64,000 nucleotides of DNA from Pseudomonas putida. GTDB lineage: Bacteria; Pseudomonadota; Gammaproteobacteria; Pseudomonadales; Pseudomonadaceae. The notes under the pieces were generated by a model, which saw only the letters and a list, made by a program, of their open reading frames with translations, was not told the origin of the DNA and did not search any database. How positions within the stretch are numbered: position 1 is the first letter of the stretch; every line of letters starts with the position of its first letter. Made by a program: the position numbers and the translations under genes. The stretch is from assembly GCA_041879295.1 (NCBI GenBank), contig CP047152.1:3043501-3107500 (forward strand), in the 5' to 3' direction. Positions 28,503 through 38,124 of the stretch are shown piece after piece.

Positions 28503-28775
28503 GTGAATAAACAAGAACTTATCAACCAAATCGCCGAGTCCGCGGACATCACCAAGGCTGTCGCTGGGAAAGCACTGGATGCGGTGATCGAGTCCGTGAC
28601 TTCCGCGCTGAAGGCCGGTGACACTGTGACGCTGGTGGGCTTTGGCTCATTTTTGGTAAAGGAGCGCGCTGCGCGCGAGGGTCGCAATCCTCAAACCGGC
28701 AATCCTGTCCAGATTGCTGCTGCGAAGATTCCTGGCTTCAAGCCGGGCAAGGCGCTCAAGGACGCGATCAACTGA
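28503..28775 (+). CDS. HU-family DNA-binding protein (HupB-like)
   Basis: The protein is 90 aa, the standard HU length, from GTG 28503 with GGAG 6 nt upstream. It has the DNA-binding arm [22 protein letters not shown] and the hydrophobic core [10 protein letters not shown]. It is close to chromosomal HupB of Pseudomonas. HU bends DNA and organises the nucleoid; plasmid copies can offset the load of a large replicon. It has its own promoter and terminator. Confidence 0.93.
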   Translation: MNKQELINQIAESADITKAVAGKALDAVIESVTSALKAGDTVTLVGFGSFLVKERAAREGRNPQTGNPVQIAAAKIPGFKPGKALKDAIN

Positions 28776-28792
28776 TCGCTCCATCGCAAGAC

Positions 28793-28820
28793 AACCCCGC
28801 CCTTCGGCGGGGTTTTTTTT
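28793..28820 (+). terminator. Rho-independent terminator of the HU gene
   Basis: CCCCGCC, TTC loop, GGCGGGG, then eight T. The group II intron begins 2 bp downstream. Confidence 0.93.
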
Positions 28821-29288
28821 GAGTGCGCCAGGCATGGCGCGTTGCGCGTAGCGCAACCCGCTTGGTTGTGGTGGCCAAAGCGGGTGACTTGGAGGTGAAA
28901 GTCCTCTACACACCCGGCAAGGGGAAGTGTTAGCCAGAGGCAAGGGTGTCGTGGGCGACCGCGAATCTGAAGGAAGCCCGAGGCAAACTGCTGGCCTGAC
29001 GAACAGGAAGCGGATAGAGGCGGCACAGCGGGGTGAGGCGGCCCAAATCGTCAAAGCCCAGTACTTGCACGGGACGCTGTGACGTAAATCCGACAGGCAT
29101 AAGCAGGAAGGTCACGCGAATTACCCTGGGAGATCTGCACGTTTGCCACTGTGCTACCGAGCGTCGAGAGGCGACGGGACGAGCGTGCAGAAGTCAGCCG
29201 AGGCCGTAGTAAGTGGCGGTTAACCGCGCCACCAAGGGCCGAACAGGTTATGCCGCCAGTAGGCGTCACTGTCTCGTTGGTAGCCGTA

Positions 29289-30671
29289 ATGCAGAAATTT
29301 CCTACAACGGAATCTGTCACTCCGAATCCCGGCCAGAAGCCGAGGGTGATGCCTGACAGTGCAAAGGTGCCGGCGGCGTCAGCGACGTGGACGAACGCGG
29401 AGCCGGACACGCTGATGGAGCGGGTGCTTGCACCGGCCAACCTCAGGCGTGCGTATCAACGCGTGGTTAGCAACAAGGGGGCTCCGGGTGCCGATGGCAT
29501 GACGGTCGCTGACTTGGCGGGCTACGTGAAACAGTATTGGCCAACCCTCAAGGCCAGGTTGCTGGCCGGTGAATACCATCCCCAAGCAGTGCGAGCGGTT
29601 GAAATTCCCAAGCCGCAGGGCGGCACACGGCAACTGGGAATCCCCACCGTCGTGGATCGCCTGATCCAGCAAGCATTACAGCAACAACTCACGCTACTCT
29701 TCGATCCGCTGTTTTCGGACTACAGCTACGGTTTTCGTCCGGGCAAAAGCGCTCACCAAGCCGTTGAACTGGCCCGCTCCCATGTGGCGGCGGGGCATCG
29801 CTGGTGCGTGGAGCTTGATCTGGAAAAGTTCTTTGATCGGGTCAACCACGACATCCTGATGGCCTGCTTGCAGCGTCGCGTCGAAGACAAGCGAGTGCTT
29901 AGGCTCATCCGCCGCTACCTTGAAGCTGGGGCCATGTCGGGCGGTATCGTCAGCCAACGGCAAGAGGGGACACCGCAAGGCGGCCCACTCTCGCCGTTGC
30001 TGTCGAATATCCTTCTGGATGAGCTCGACCGCGAATTGGAACGGCGGGGTCATCGCTTCGTGCGCTACGCCGATGATGCGAACATTTATGTGCGCAGTCC
30101 TCGGGCGGGCGAGCGGGTGTTGGCCAGTATCGAGCGCTTCCTGTGCCATCGTTTGAAACTGACGGTGAACCGGAAGAAGAGCCAAGTAGCAGGGGCTTGG
30201 AAGTGTGACTACTTGGGTTACGGGATGAGCAGGCACCAGCAACCAAGGCTGCGTGTGGCAACGATGAGCCTGGGGCGCTTACGCGACCGACTCAGAATAT
30301 TGCTACGCAGTGTAAGGGCCCGCAAAGTGGCGACTGTCATTGAGCGAATCAACCCTGTCCTGCGAGGCTGGGCTGGCTACTTCAAGCTCAGCCAGAGCAA
30401 ACGCCCACTTGAGAAATTGGATGGTTGGGTCAGGCATAAACTTCGCTGCGTCATCTGGCGTCAATGGAAACGGCCCTCAACGAGGGCGCGCAACCTGATG
30501 CGCCTGGGCCTGAGCGAAGAACGTGCCTGTAAATCGGCCTTTAATGGCCGAGGCCCGTGGTGGAACTCGGGAGCATCTCATGTGAATCAGGCGCTACCGA
30601 AGAGGCTATGGGATAGGTTCGGACTGGTCTCGATACTGGATACGATAAACCGGCTTAGCCGTATAACCTGA
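29289..30671 (+). CDS. Group II intron-encoded reverse transcriptase/maturase
   Basis: The product is about 460 aa from ATG 29289; the frame is open further upstream but that part is intron structure. It has RT motifs including the YADD catalytic box at about residues 260-263, EGTPQGGPLSP, and KFFDRVNHD, then a maturase X domain. There is no HNH endonuclease domain. It splices the intron RNA and primes reverse transcription at the target. It appears intact. Confidence 0.92.
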   Translation: MQKFPTTESVTPNPGQKPRVMPDSAKVPAASATWTNAEPDTLMERVLAPANLRRAYQRVVSNKGAPGADGMTVADLAGYVKQYWPTLKARLLAGEYHPQAVRAVEIPKPQGGTRQLGIPTVVDRLIQQALQQQLTLLFDPLFSDYSYGFRPGKSAHQAVELARSHVAAGHRWCVELDLEKFFDRVNHDILMACLQRRVEDKRVLRLIRRYLEAGAMSGGIVSQRQEGTPQGGPLSPLLSNILLDELDRELERRGHRFVRYADDANIYVRSPRAGERVLASIERFLCHRLKLTVNRKKSQVAGAWKCDYLGYGMSRHQQPRLRVATMSLGRLRDRLRILLRSVRARKVATVIERINPVLRGWAGYFKLSQSKRPLEKLDGWVRHKLRCVIWRQWKRPSTRARNLMRLGLSEERACKSAFNGRGPWWNSGASHVNQALPKRLWDRFGLVSILDTINRLSRIT

Positions 30672-30742
30672 ACCGCCGTGTACGGAACCGTACGCACGGT
30701 GGTGTGAGAGGACGGCGGCTGTGAAGCCGCCTCCTACTCGAT
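30672..30742 (+). ncRNA. Group II intron domains V and VI
   Basis: A GCCGTGTACGGAACCGTACG hairpin followed by GGCGGCTGTGAAGCCGCC and a bulged A near the end. These are the catalytic and branch-point hairpins expected at the 3' end. Confidence 0.75.
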
Positions 30743-30750
30743 TATCCCCC

Positions 30751-30780
30751 AAAAAAGGGGCACTCCCTTTCCATTATTGG
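30751..30780 (+). repeat. 30-bp leader element, copy 1
   Basis: AAAAAAGGGGCACTC then CTTTCCATTATTGG. It is nearly identical to 35397-35427 (two substitutions and one extra T). It lies 22 bp before the start codon at 30802. Confidence 0.7.
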
Positions 30781-30801
30781 ATTGAACAAGGATTTCAAGA
30801 C

Positions 30802-31287
30802 ATGAAATACATCCACACTCCTGAAGCGAAGGCATTCCTGGTCGACGGCAGCACTTGGCCGGCCACCATAAACACTTCGCTCCCCCATTTCCTCGCCAAG
30901 GCATCCGGCATGCTCTTTGGCGGCAAGAGCAGCCAGGAGATCCGCCTGGCTGAAGGTCAAGTTCTACCCAAAATTGAGCATGCGCGCAGTCTGGTACTAC
31001 GCCAGCTCCGCCCATTCCTGTTTGTCGACCCGACAGGGCTGTTCAACGGCATGGAGCCGGTTGCTGCATACGATAAGTCGCTGATCGTCGCAGACCAGGT
31101 CCTGGTGGCTGTTGATCTGCTTGAGGACTTCGACATTTTCGTTGGGCTGACCCGTCTGTATCCGGCCTTGGTGAACGATGCTGCGGCCGTGAGAGCCGAA
31201 CTCGCCAACCAGATCGCCCGTAGCTACAACGGCGTCCACAAGAGCGTACGGAACGTGAATAGCGGCCGCGCGCACCCAAGCGGATGA
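30802..31287 (+). CDS. Hypothetical protein (161 aa), transfer-region
   Basis: It starts at ATG 30802 with AAGGA upstream. The product is soluble, with two predicted helical halves and no recognised domain. It overlaps the RecD2-like gene by ATGA, so they are translationally coupled. It is the first gene of the block ending with the coupling protein. Conserved placement suggests a role in DNA transfer, but that is inference. Confidence 0.6.
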   Translation: MKYIHTPEAKAFLVDGSTWPATINTSLPHFLAKASGMLFGGKSSQEIRLAEGQVLPKIEHARSLVLRQLRPFLFVDPTGLFNGMEPVAAYDKSLIVADQVLVAVDLLEDFDIFVGLTRLYPALVNDAAAVRAELANQIARSYNGVHKSVRNVNSGRAHPSG

Positions 31288-33175
31288 GCATGACTGATCG
31301 AATTCCTGACGGGGCTGAAGCCCTCACCCGCGAACGCGGCACCCTAGTCGATATTGTTTTCCGTGATCCCGCCGGCCCTTGGTCGGTCTGTACCTTCCGG
31401 CGGGAAGACAACACCTCCTTCACCGGTACCGGCAATTTCGGCAACGCAATCCTCTATGAGGACTACATCCTGTACGGCAAGCGCGTACCGGATATCGACG
31501 GCGCTGATTTCGATGTCAGCCAGTTCACCTCGATGCCACCAGCGAAGGTTGAGTCACTGGTTGGATATCTCAGCGTCCTCACTGGCGTCCCGCGCAGCGT
31601 TACGAGCAAGGCTGTCCAGTACTTCGGCGAAAGCCTGATTCCAATTCTGGACCAATCCCCAGAAAGACTCGTGGAAGCTGGAATCTCCCCACAAGAAGCC
31701 CAGGCCTTAGGCCAGGTTTGGGCTGAACAACGAAGTGAGCAACTCGCTCTCGCACAGATCGACGTCGAGGGGATTCCGCCGGCGAAGCTGGCAACACTTC
31801 AACGTCGCTTAGGCTATGCCGCGAACCTCAGTGAGGTTTTGAAAGAAGATCCATATCTGCTCTACGTCCATTTTGAGGACATTCTCTTCACTTCCGCGCT
31901 GAACCTCGCGAAAAGGTTTGGAGTGACCAACAACACAGTCTCTGCAGTTAAAGGCGCGGTGGTCGGCGTGCTCCGCCGGGAGGCTTGGCTCGGGCACAGC
32001 TACGTTGAAGGTAGGCCGCTCATCGAGTCGGTTATGAAGATGCTTCGACTCACCAAAGATGAGATCAAGCCCCTCATTGCTCAGGCCGTAACCGACCTCG
32101 CCATGGCCAAGGTTGTCCACGCCAGCAGCGGACAGCTACAACTCCTGAGCCTGCACGAAGCAGAAACCAAACTGGCCGGCCTCGTGCGGAAATGGGCAGC
32201 ACTGGACTGCAAAGACGCCGAGGACCTGGTGCCCACCGAAAAGATGGGCACCAAGCTCTTGAAGCCACTGGGCCTTGAAAACGGGACTGCGAAGACGTTG
32301 TCAGCAGGACTCCGCTCGCTCTTAGGAGAACGTTTTGCGCTCATCCAGTGCGAAACCCTCTCAGACCAAATGCTGGTTATCAAGGGGCTTCAACTCTTCC
32401 TGAAAGCCTTCGGCGCAGACGCCATCTATTCCGCTTATACAAACGAGATGGCTGACGAGGTGAAGCATCGCGGCGTATCTGGAGCGGGACGCTCAAAGCG
32501 AACGGCGAAACCTTCGACCCGACCCAAGCGATATCTTGGCTGTCGGTGCCATCCGAGCTGCTCATTGAGACCTTACCTGTTGTGGTTAAGGAGTTCGCCC
32601 AGCAGCTACAGGTAGACCCGCTGCTCGATATCAGGGTTGTAGTCCCAGCCGCCAAGGGGTCTCGAGGTGAGGACATGGTGGGCCCGCTGTCTGCAGCGAT
32701 CGCTCGGGAGTTCACTGGCGAGGAGCACCTGGTTGAGTTCCATGGAAAAGGGCTGTTCAAAGGATTGCCTTTCGTAGTTAGACAATCCGTCGCCAGCACA
32801 AACCATCCACCCTTTTCCGTGTTCACCGCCGCTGAAATCAATCCAGAGCGCCTGAACGCTGTAGACCGAGCTGGTAACCATTACATGCTCAGCCTGGCAG
32901 AGCGCCTCGATGTGTTCCAGGGCGCTGTCATGACGCCGAAGCTCATCCGAGGGCGAGTCTACGACGTTGTCGTCTTGGTGGTCGGCGAAGGCCAGCAGGA
33001 CCTCATCAACACCACCCTCATCTCGACTCTCCTGAACAGTGCGAAGACCACCTTGCTGGTGGTTGGCGCACTCGACGGATTGCTGACGGGATATTCCCTG
33101 CGCGAACCGACTGTTGCCCGGTCTCTTCTCCCTAAACGGATAAATCCAGATGTCGATCAAATCAGCGCGCCTTGA
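31284..33175 (+). pseudogene. RecD2-like protein with degenerate Walker A and a frameshift
   Basis: Two frames make one protein: 31284 to about 32460, then the -1 frame to 33175. The N-terminal part has the RecD2 order: an OB-like region, helix-hairpin-helix (GVPRSVTSKAVQYFG, SPERLVEAGISPQEAQAL), then DPYLLYVHFEDILFTSA and GHSYVEGRPLIESV. Where RecD2 has GGPGTGKT this has QCETLSDQM, so ATP binding is lost. The C-terminal part keeps VVVPAAKGSRG, like the helicase motif before the C-terminal domain. So even unshifted it would be a non-ATPase homologue. The frameshift may be a mutation, a sequencing error or, less likely, programmed. Confidence 0.6.
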
Positions 33176-34961
33176 GGCGCTTGCCGCCGAGCATGCGGAA
33201 ATTCAGCGACAGCGAAATATCGCAATCAGCCTTCCGTTGGTAGGGGCAGCAATTCCATTTGTGCCGCTCCCCCTGACGGTGGCCATCGCTGCAGGCTGCG
33301 CTATCTGGTCCCTGCTGCTTGATCGGAAAGAAGCAGAAGCGTCTACCACGGATATCTGGGACGCCGGTTACATCGAAGCCCCGATTCCGGATTGCGACTT
33401 CCGCCGCTCTACCTTTCTGGGCAAGGCCATTCCTTGGACAGAGTGGAAGGATCGCGTTGACGCGATCACGAGTACGAAGGGCATCGCCACCGCTGACGAT
33501 ATCCGCCGGGAGTTGATCGACACCTATCCATCAATGATCCCATTCATGCTGTCCGACGACATCATGACTCGCCATGTAGCGCTGCTCGCTGCAACCGGGA
33601 CCGGCAAGACCGAACTGCTTCTGGCAATCATTCAACAACAGATAAAAAAAGGGGCTGGACTTCTGCTAATCGAAGCGAAGTCAGACTCTGATTTCTCGGG
33701 CTCGATTTACGGAATGATGGAGGCGGCCGGCCGGCTCGATGAGTTGCTGATCATCAACTTCGAGTTCCCGGAAATGTCGCATACCTACAATCCGTTCTTC
33801 TCGGGCGGGGTCCGCGCAACCATTTCCACTGCAATGAAGCTCCAAGCCAACTCCAAAGAGGAGTTCTGGACGGACATTGCTCGCTACTCCCTGACTGCCG
33901 CGGTGCTGTCGCTGAAGCTGCAGCCCGGGGAGCCAGTGTTCCACATCAAGGACATCATTGCAGTGCTGTCCGACTTCGACCTGCTGCTGAGCTTTATCCG
34001 CAACATACGGGTATCCGACTCCATCTATCACAGCGATGGTGTCGAGTGGCTGCACTCATACCTTCGCTTCTGGTTCGACGAAGAAAAACAGGTGTGGAAC
34101 TTGCGCGGGTACAAGCAGTTGCTCCAAGGACTTGTGTCCAAACTTTCGGCGTTCGCCCACTCCGAATACTCCAGCATCGTCAACACCTACAGCCCGGATG
34201 TCGACCTCAAAGAGGCGATCCTCCAGAACAAGGTTGTTGTGTTGTCCATGTCGTCGCTTGCCGACAAAGACGGTGTGGAGCTATTCGGCAAATTGTTCAT
34301 CTCTGATCTTGCTCGAGCGATCGGCGAAATCCAGCTCTCGAAAGCCAAGCCGTTGATGATGTGCCCGGCCATTTTCGACGAGTACCCATCATTCATGGAC
34401 GAGAGCCAGGTATCCCTGTTCCAGCTGGCGCGATCGGCGAATGTGCCCATCATCATTGCTTTCCAGGGCGTTGGCTTCCTCCAGAACATTTCCCCTGCCT
34501 TCGTCGAGATGGTGCTGGGCAACTGCTGGACACACCTGTACTGCGACATCCGGGATGCCCAGACGCGGGAGTTCGCCGTCAAGCTCGCGGGGACGATGAT
34601 CAAAAGGTTCGTCCAAGAGTCCTCTGGCAGCAGCACGGGGCAGAGTTACGCATCCGAGCAATCAGGTCTCTACACAAACGACTCGGAAGGCGCCAGCTCA
34701 AGTACCGGATACAAGGCGACGCGGGAGGACATCCTGCAACCCGAAGACTTTGCGTCGCTCGACCAAGGCGACGGGATCATTGTCGCGAAGTCGGGAACCT
34801 ATCGTGTCCGCATGCCGTTGGTGAGGAACAGCTTCCCGAACGTCCACTTCAAGGACATGCGACTGGTCCGCAGGCCACGTCGAGCGCGCTCGGGCGTCAA
34901 CGCCTGGCAACGATTCCACGAGAAGAACAAGGCAATGCTGGAAAAGCTGACTCAGGGCTGA
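33150..34961 (+). CDS. Type IV coupling protein (TraD/TraG/VirD4-like ATPase)
   Basis: The protein is 603 aa. Two hydrophobic N-terminal helices (about 24-55), then a RecA-like motor domain with Walker A ATGTGKT (148-154) and Walker B AIFDEYPSF (about 405-415), and the TraM-recognition/TraG-D_C type region with FQGVGFLQN. It is the inner-membrane hexameric ATPase that links the relaxosome to the secretion channel. It overlaps the RecD2-like gene by 26 bp. It is full length and apparently intact. Confidence 0.85.
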   Translation: MSIKSARLEALAAEHAEIQRQRNIAISLPLVGAAIPFVPLPLTVAIAAGCAIWSLLLDRKEAEASTTDIWDAGYIEAPIPDCDFRRSTFLGKAIPWTEWKDRVDAITSTKGIATADDIRRELIDTYPSMIPFMLSDDIMTRHVALLAATGTGKTELLLAIIQQQIKKGAGLLLIEAKSDSDFSGSIYGMMEAAGRLDELLIINFEFPEMSHTYNPFFSGGVRATISTAMKLQANSKEEFWTDIARYSLTAAVLSLKLQPGEPVFHIKDIIAVLSDFDLLLSFIRNIRVSDSIYHSDGVEWLHSYLRFWFDEEKQVWNLRGYKQLLQGLVSKLSAFAHSEYSSIVNTYSPDVDLKEAILQNKVVVLSMSSLADKDGVELFGKLFISDLARAIGEIQLSKAKPLMMCPAIFDEYPSFMDESQVSLFQLARSANVPIIIAFQGVGFLQNISPAFVEMVLGNCWTHLYCDIRDAQTREFAVKLAGTMIKRFVQESSGSSTGQSYASEQSGLYTNDSEGASSSTGYKATREDILQPEDFASLDQGDGIIVAKSGTYRVRMPLVRNSFPNVHFKDMRLVRRPRRARSGVNAWQRFHEKNKAMLEKLTQG

Positions 34962-34997
34962 ATTTAGCATGCGAAACTCGAGCATTGAGGAGACACC

Positions 34998-35339
34998 ATG
35001 AATTGGCAAGACAAACTGCGGCAGTGGGATTGGGACTTCGGGGTTGTATGGGACTGGTTTCTCGATATTACCCAGTTCCATGTGCAGCGAATCGGTTGGC
35101 CCGCTTACTTGGCCATCGCTGCCGTGATCATCTGCCTCGGGCTTGCTTTCCAGCCTACTCGCGGCCTGACCTCTCTGCTGATTAACGCCTTCGTCCGCAT
35201 GATTTTCACCTACGTACAGATCGTGCTGTCGTTGGTGACCGTGCAGTTGTTTGGATTCCTGGGCAAGGTGCTGCTTGCACAATTCCATCGAACCAGGCGC
35301 TGGGTTGGCCAGCTGTTCGACGAGAAAAAAACCTCTTAA
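34998..35339 (+). CDS. Small membrane protein downstream of the coupling protein
   Basis: The product is 113 aa with a GAGGA site before the ATG. A tryptophan-rich amphipathic start is followed by hydrophobic segments near 37-55 and 65-95. No family is recognised. Position, 36 bp after the coupling protein, suggests a transfer role. Confidence 0.6.
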   Translation: MNWQDKLRQWDWDFGVVWDWFLDITQFHVQRIGWPAYLAIAAVIICLGLAFQPTRGLTSLLINAFVRMIFTYVQIVLSLVTVQLFGFLGKVLLAQFHRTRRWVGQLFDEKKTS

Positions 35340-35396
35340 CTCTCTGCTCCCCTCCCCTCGGGCCGGCCCAAAGCCGGCCTGTCACTACCGACCCTC

Positions 35397-35427
35397 AAAA
35401 AAGGGGCACTCACTTTCCACTATTTGG
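35397..35427 (+). repeat. 30-bp leader element, copy 2
   Basis: AAAAAAGGGGCACTC then ACTTTCCACTATTTGG. It lies just before an AAAGGAGGG site and the start codon at 35444, the same placement as copy 1. Confidence 0.7.
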
Positions 35428-35443
35428 GAAAGGAGGGCCCTTT

Positions 35444-35606
35444 ATGAACTTTCACGCATGGGCTTTAGGGATCGGGTATCTGGCGGCCATTGCCGTTCAG
35501 CCAGCAATTGCTGAATCCGACCCGTACGTAATCGATCAGCGCGATCCCCGGTATCACCGGGCGGACCATCAACCCCATCTGTATCAACCCGTTCTGGATC
35601 GGTAAA
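35444..35606 (+). CDS. Short secreted-protein reading frame, probably a 5' fragment
   Basis: It starts at ATG 35444 after a strong AAAGGAGGG site and leads with a signal peptide (GIGYLAAIAVQPAIAES), but ends after 53 codons. From about 35535 a different frame encodes a VirB4-like protein. So this is probably the beginning of a secreted transfer protein whose remainder was deleted. Confidence 0.45.
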
Positions 35607-36644
35607 AACGACGACGGCAACAACGAAATGCCGACGTTGGAAGACATGTTCTTCATTGCTCGCATGCTGGTGATGATGATCACCTCCAGCGCTGCAGAGC
35701 AGTCCAAAACATCGGTCATTACCCCAGTGACAGTGCCTCTGCTGTATCAGGCACTCAACGAGTTCTATACCGACTGGGTAGCTACCAAGCCGAAGGACGA
35801 ACCTCGTTTCAGGGACTTCATCCCTTACCTCGACAAAACTGAGTTCACTGAACAGTCGGGCAGATCGCTCGTCCAGGCGCTCACCCTCTATTACGGGGCC
35901 GGGCCATTTGCAGCTCTCTTTGACGGTTTCCTGCAGGTCCAATGGGAGAACGACTTTACCGTTCTCGAAACCCAGCGGATGGCAAAGTCTCCAGCCCTAC
36001 CCGTAGTCACTCTGGCCCTGTTCCGCCAGATCGACTTGTACTGCAAGTTCAAGCTTGAACGTAGCCGCAAGAAGATCGTGGCTGTCGACGAAGCGTGGGC
36101 AACCCTTTCTGACCCGACTGCCGCATCGGCGCTCTCCAGCTTCTATCGAGAACTCCGCCGCTATGGTGCCGGCTGCTTGCTGATTTCTCAGACCGTGAAG
36201 GACTTCGTCAACCTGATCCGTGCTGAGTCCGGTGGGAATGGCGAGTCACAGGACGGCATCCTCGAGAACACAAGCCATTACTTCTTCCTGGCCTGCTCGC
36301 AGTCAGACTACGACATCGCGAAGGAATTCCTCGCATTTACTGCCGAGGAGATTGAGCTTTGGCGATCGCTTGCATCTCTGCCCCCGCTGTACAGCGAAGT
36401 CTTTTACCGGATGCGGACAACCAAATCCGAATACTACAGCGGTGTCTTCCGGCTCTTCGCCAGCCCCATGGCGCTTTGGATCGCCTCGTCCCATCCGGAC
36501 GACTACCAAATGCGCGAGCGCAAGACCCAGGAGCTTGTGCAGAAGCACTCCATCTCCGAATCAAAAGCTCGCCAGAAGGCAATCTCCGAGCTCGCAAAAT
36601 CTCACCCGTATGGTGCTCGATACCATGTCAATCAAGCTGCTTAA
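35535..36644 (+). pseudogene. VirB4/TraC-type ATPase, C-terminal half only
   Basis: About 345 residues resemble the C-terminal half of TraC/VirB4 conjugation ATPases: Walker B IVAVDEAWATLSD, the YRELRRYGAGCLLISQTV motif and the trailing ENTSHYFFLACSQ region. The Walker A half is missing. Protein-like sequence in this frame starts at a stop near 35535 (GRTINPICINPFWIG) before the first ATG at 35628. So the gene was truncated at its 5' end and cannot power secretion. It overlaps the next gene. Confidence 0.7.
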
Positions 36645-37002
36645 AACCCTCGCGGCGGTAGCCGCACTCGCCTCGCTCGCAGCTTGTTCGTCGAAGTACG
36701 AACCGCGCGAAACGATCATCGAGGAGCAGGCCAAGCCTATTAAGCCCCTCTACGCCCCCAAAACCGAACTCGAGCGCCGCGCGTACGAGGAAGGCGTCAC
36801 ACAGGTTCTCACAGATCTGAAGGGAAAGATGCGTGCACGCGATCGGTTCACCTGGGACCCGCCGGTCATTCAGTGCGGTGTTGACATTCCTGCACGGGTG
36901 CAAAACGGAATGCTGGTCCCGGGCCACAAGGAATGCGTCCAGATCGCTCCAGGTCGCTGGACCGAAGAAGCACCAACCTATCTGCCGGTATTGGGAAATT
37001 AA
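36625..37002 (+). CDS. Lipoprotein in the transfer region
   Basis: The product is 125 aa with a lipoprotein signal (ALASLAACSS, lipobox LAAC). The mature part is soluble, with YEEGVTQVLTDLKGKMRARD and CGVDIPARVQNG, features reminiscent of outer-membrane-core lipoproteins of type IV secretion, though I cannot name the family. It overlaps the VirB4-like gene by 20 bp and is 3 bp before the next gene. Confidence 0.65.
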   Translation: MSIKLLKTLAAVAALASLAACSSKYEPRETIIEEQAKPIKPLYAPKTELERRAYEEGVTQVLTDLKGKMRARDRFTWDPPVIQCGVDIPARVQNGMLVPGHKECVQIAPGRWTEEAPTYLPVLGN

Positions 37003-37005
37003 GCC

Positions 37006-38124
37006 ATGAGCAACAACGAAGAAAAACCTTCCCTGAAGGACCTCGTCAATAAGATCAGCTCGGGGGTTGGCAACCTCGCACGTAAAAAGCCAGGACAGGA
37101 CAGCGCCAGCCAAGGCACAGAGCCCACCATTGACCTTGGTTCGGCGGCCGCGAAAGAGTCGCCTCAAGCCGACGCACACGGCGACGAACTGGAGCCCTTG
37201 GAACCGATCATTGCGGAAGATGATGATCAGAAACCCAAGAAGACCAACAAGCTTTCCCAACTCACGATGGGGCAAAAGCTGATTGCAGCGATCCTGGTCG
37301 TGGGGCTTGTCCTCTTCGCCAAAGGTCAGATGGAGGGTTCCAGTACAAGCCAAACGCCTTCTGAGAATGAAGCAGCCCAGGAGACCCCTACCTCCAGCGA
37401 GGAAGGAATGGCTTTTGGCACAGAACCCGCCGATCACACCCAAGCAGAACCTGGCGCCCAGGATGATCTGTCTCTGCCTATTGATGGTCCCGGTCAAACT
37501 TCGAGCAGTCTCAGTTCGGAACCAGAGCCATTCCAAAAACCAACTGAAATCAGTTCGGCTCCTCCAGCATTCGGTGGGCTGGACCAGCCATTGAGCGAGG
37601 CGGCACCCCACACCACCGCATCCCCTGACCTGGGTGTCTCTGCTCCTGCTCCTGCTCTTGCTCTTGCTCCTGCCGCGGAGCCTTTCTCGCCGCATGAGGA
37701 TTCGCCGGCAAATCCTTTCGGTGCTCAAGCACCAATAGCAAGCCAATCTGGGCCCGCAATTACCTCTTCGATTGGCGCGGAAAAGCAGCCCCCCGTTTTC
37801 GCTGGAACCCCCAGCGTCAACCCGGATAGTGCTCCCGTAAAGGAAGCGCCGAAAAGCAATGAGGCTTTGACAAAGGCTAACGCTGACATTGCCGCTCAGG
37901 CTGAAAAGATCTCAGCCCTCGAGCAGAAGCTCAGCAAGATGGAAGCCCAACTCAAAGCTGAAAAGGCCAAGCAAACCAAACCGGCTGTTCAGCAACGCAT
38001 CACCAAAGCGCCGACAAGAACCCCAGTGGCGAAGTCGTCGCCAGTCGCGATAAGCAAGGCTCGTCCGCGGATTTGTGTGAAAGCAGTACCTCATCGACGC
38101 TACGGCAGCCAGATACGGAAATGA
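37006..38124 (+). CDS. Bitopic membrane protein with disordered and coiled-coil periplasmic part
   Basis: The product is 372 aa: a charged cytoplasmic N-terminus, one membrane helix near residues 92-107, a long Pro/Ser/Ala/Glu-rich linker with a tgctcc/tgctct repeat encoding APAPALALAPA, then a coiled coil (about 285-325). The layout resembles DotF/IcmG or TraP-like transfer proteins. The last 20 residues are basic and out of character and overlap the next gene in another frame, so the C-terminus may be altered. Confidence 0.6.
   Translation: MSNNEEKPSLKDLVNKISSGVGNLARKKPGQDSASQGTEPTIDLGSAAAKESPQADAHGDELEPLEPIIAEDDDQKPKKTNKLSQLTMGQKLIAAILVVGLVLFAKGQMEGSSTSQTPSENEAAQETPTSSEEGMAFGTEPADHTQAEPGAQDDLSLPIDGPGQTSSSLSSEPEPFQKPTEISSAPPAFGGLDQPLSEAAPHTTASPDLGVSAPAPALALAPAAEPFSPHEDSPANPFGAQAPIASQSGPAITSSIGAEKQPPVFAGTPSVNPDSAPVKEAPKSNEALTKANADIAAQAEKISALEQKLSKMEAQLKAEKAKQTKPAVQQRITKAPTRTPVAKSSPVAISKARPRICVKAVPHRRYGSQIRK

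Larger units (their letters stand above)
28823..30742 (+). mobile_element. Group II intron with reverse transcriptase
   Basis: It starts with the GTGCG consensus at 28823 and ends near CTACTCGAT at 30742, about 1,920 bp. Between lie a structured 5' region, one reverse-transcriptase gene, and 3' hairpins resembling domains V and VI. It sits immediately behind the HU terminator, the target preference of group IIC introns. Boundaries are by consensus and may be off by a few bases. Confidence 0.85.

Noticed and set aside
37640..37675. Short tgctcc/tgctct repeat that might suggest a CRISPR or minisatellite
   Set aside because: It is low-complexity coding for an Ala/Pro/Leu linker within a single gene, not spaced repeats.
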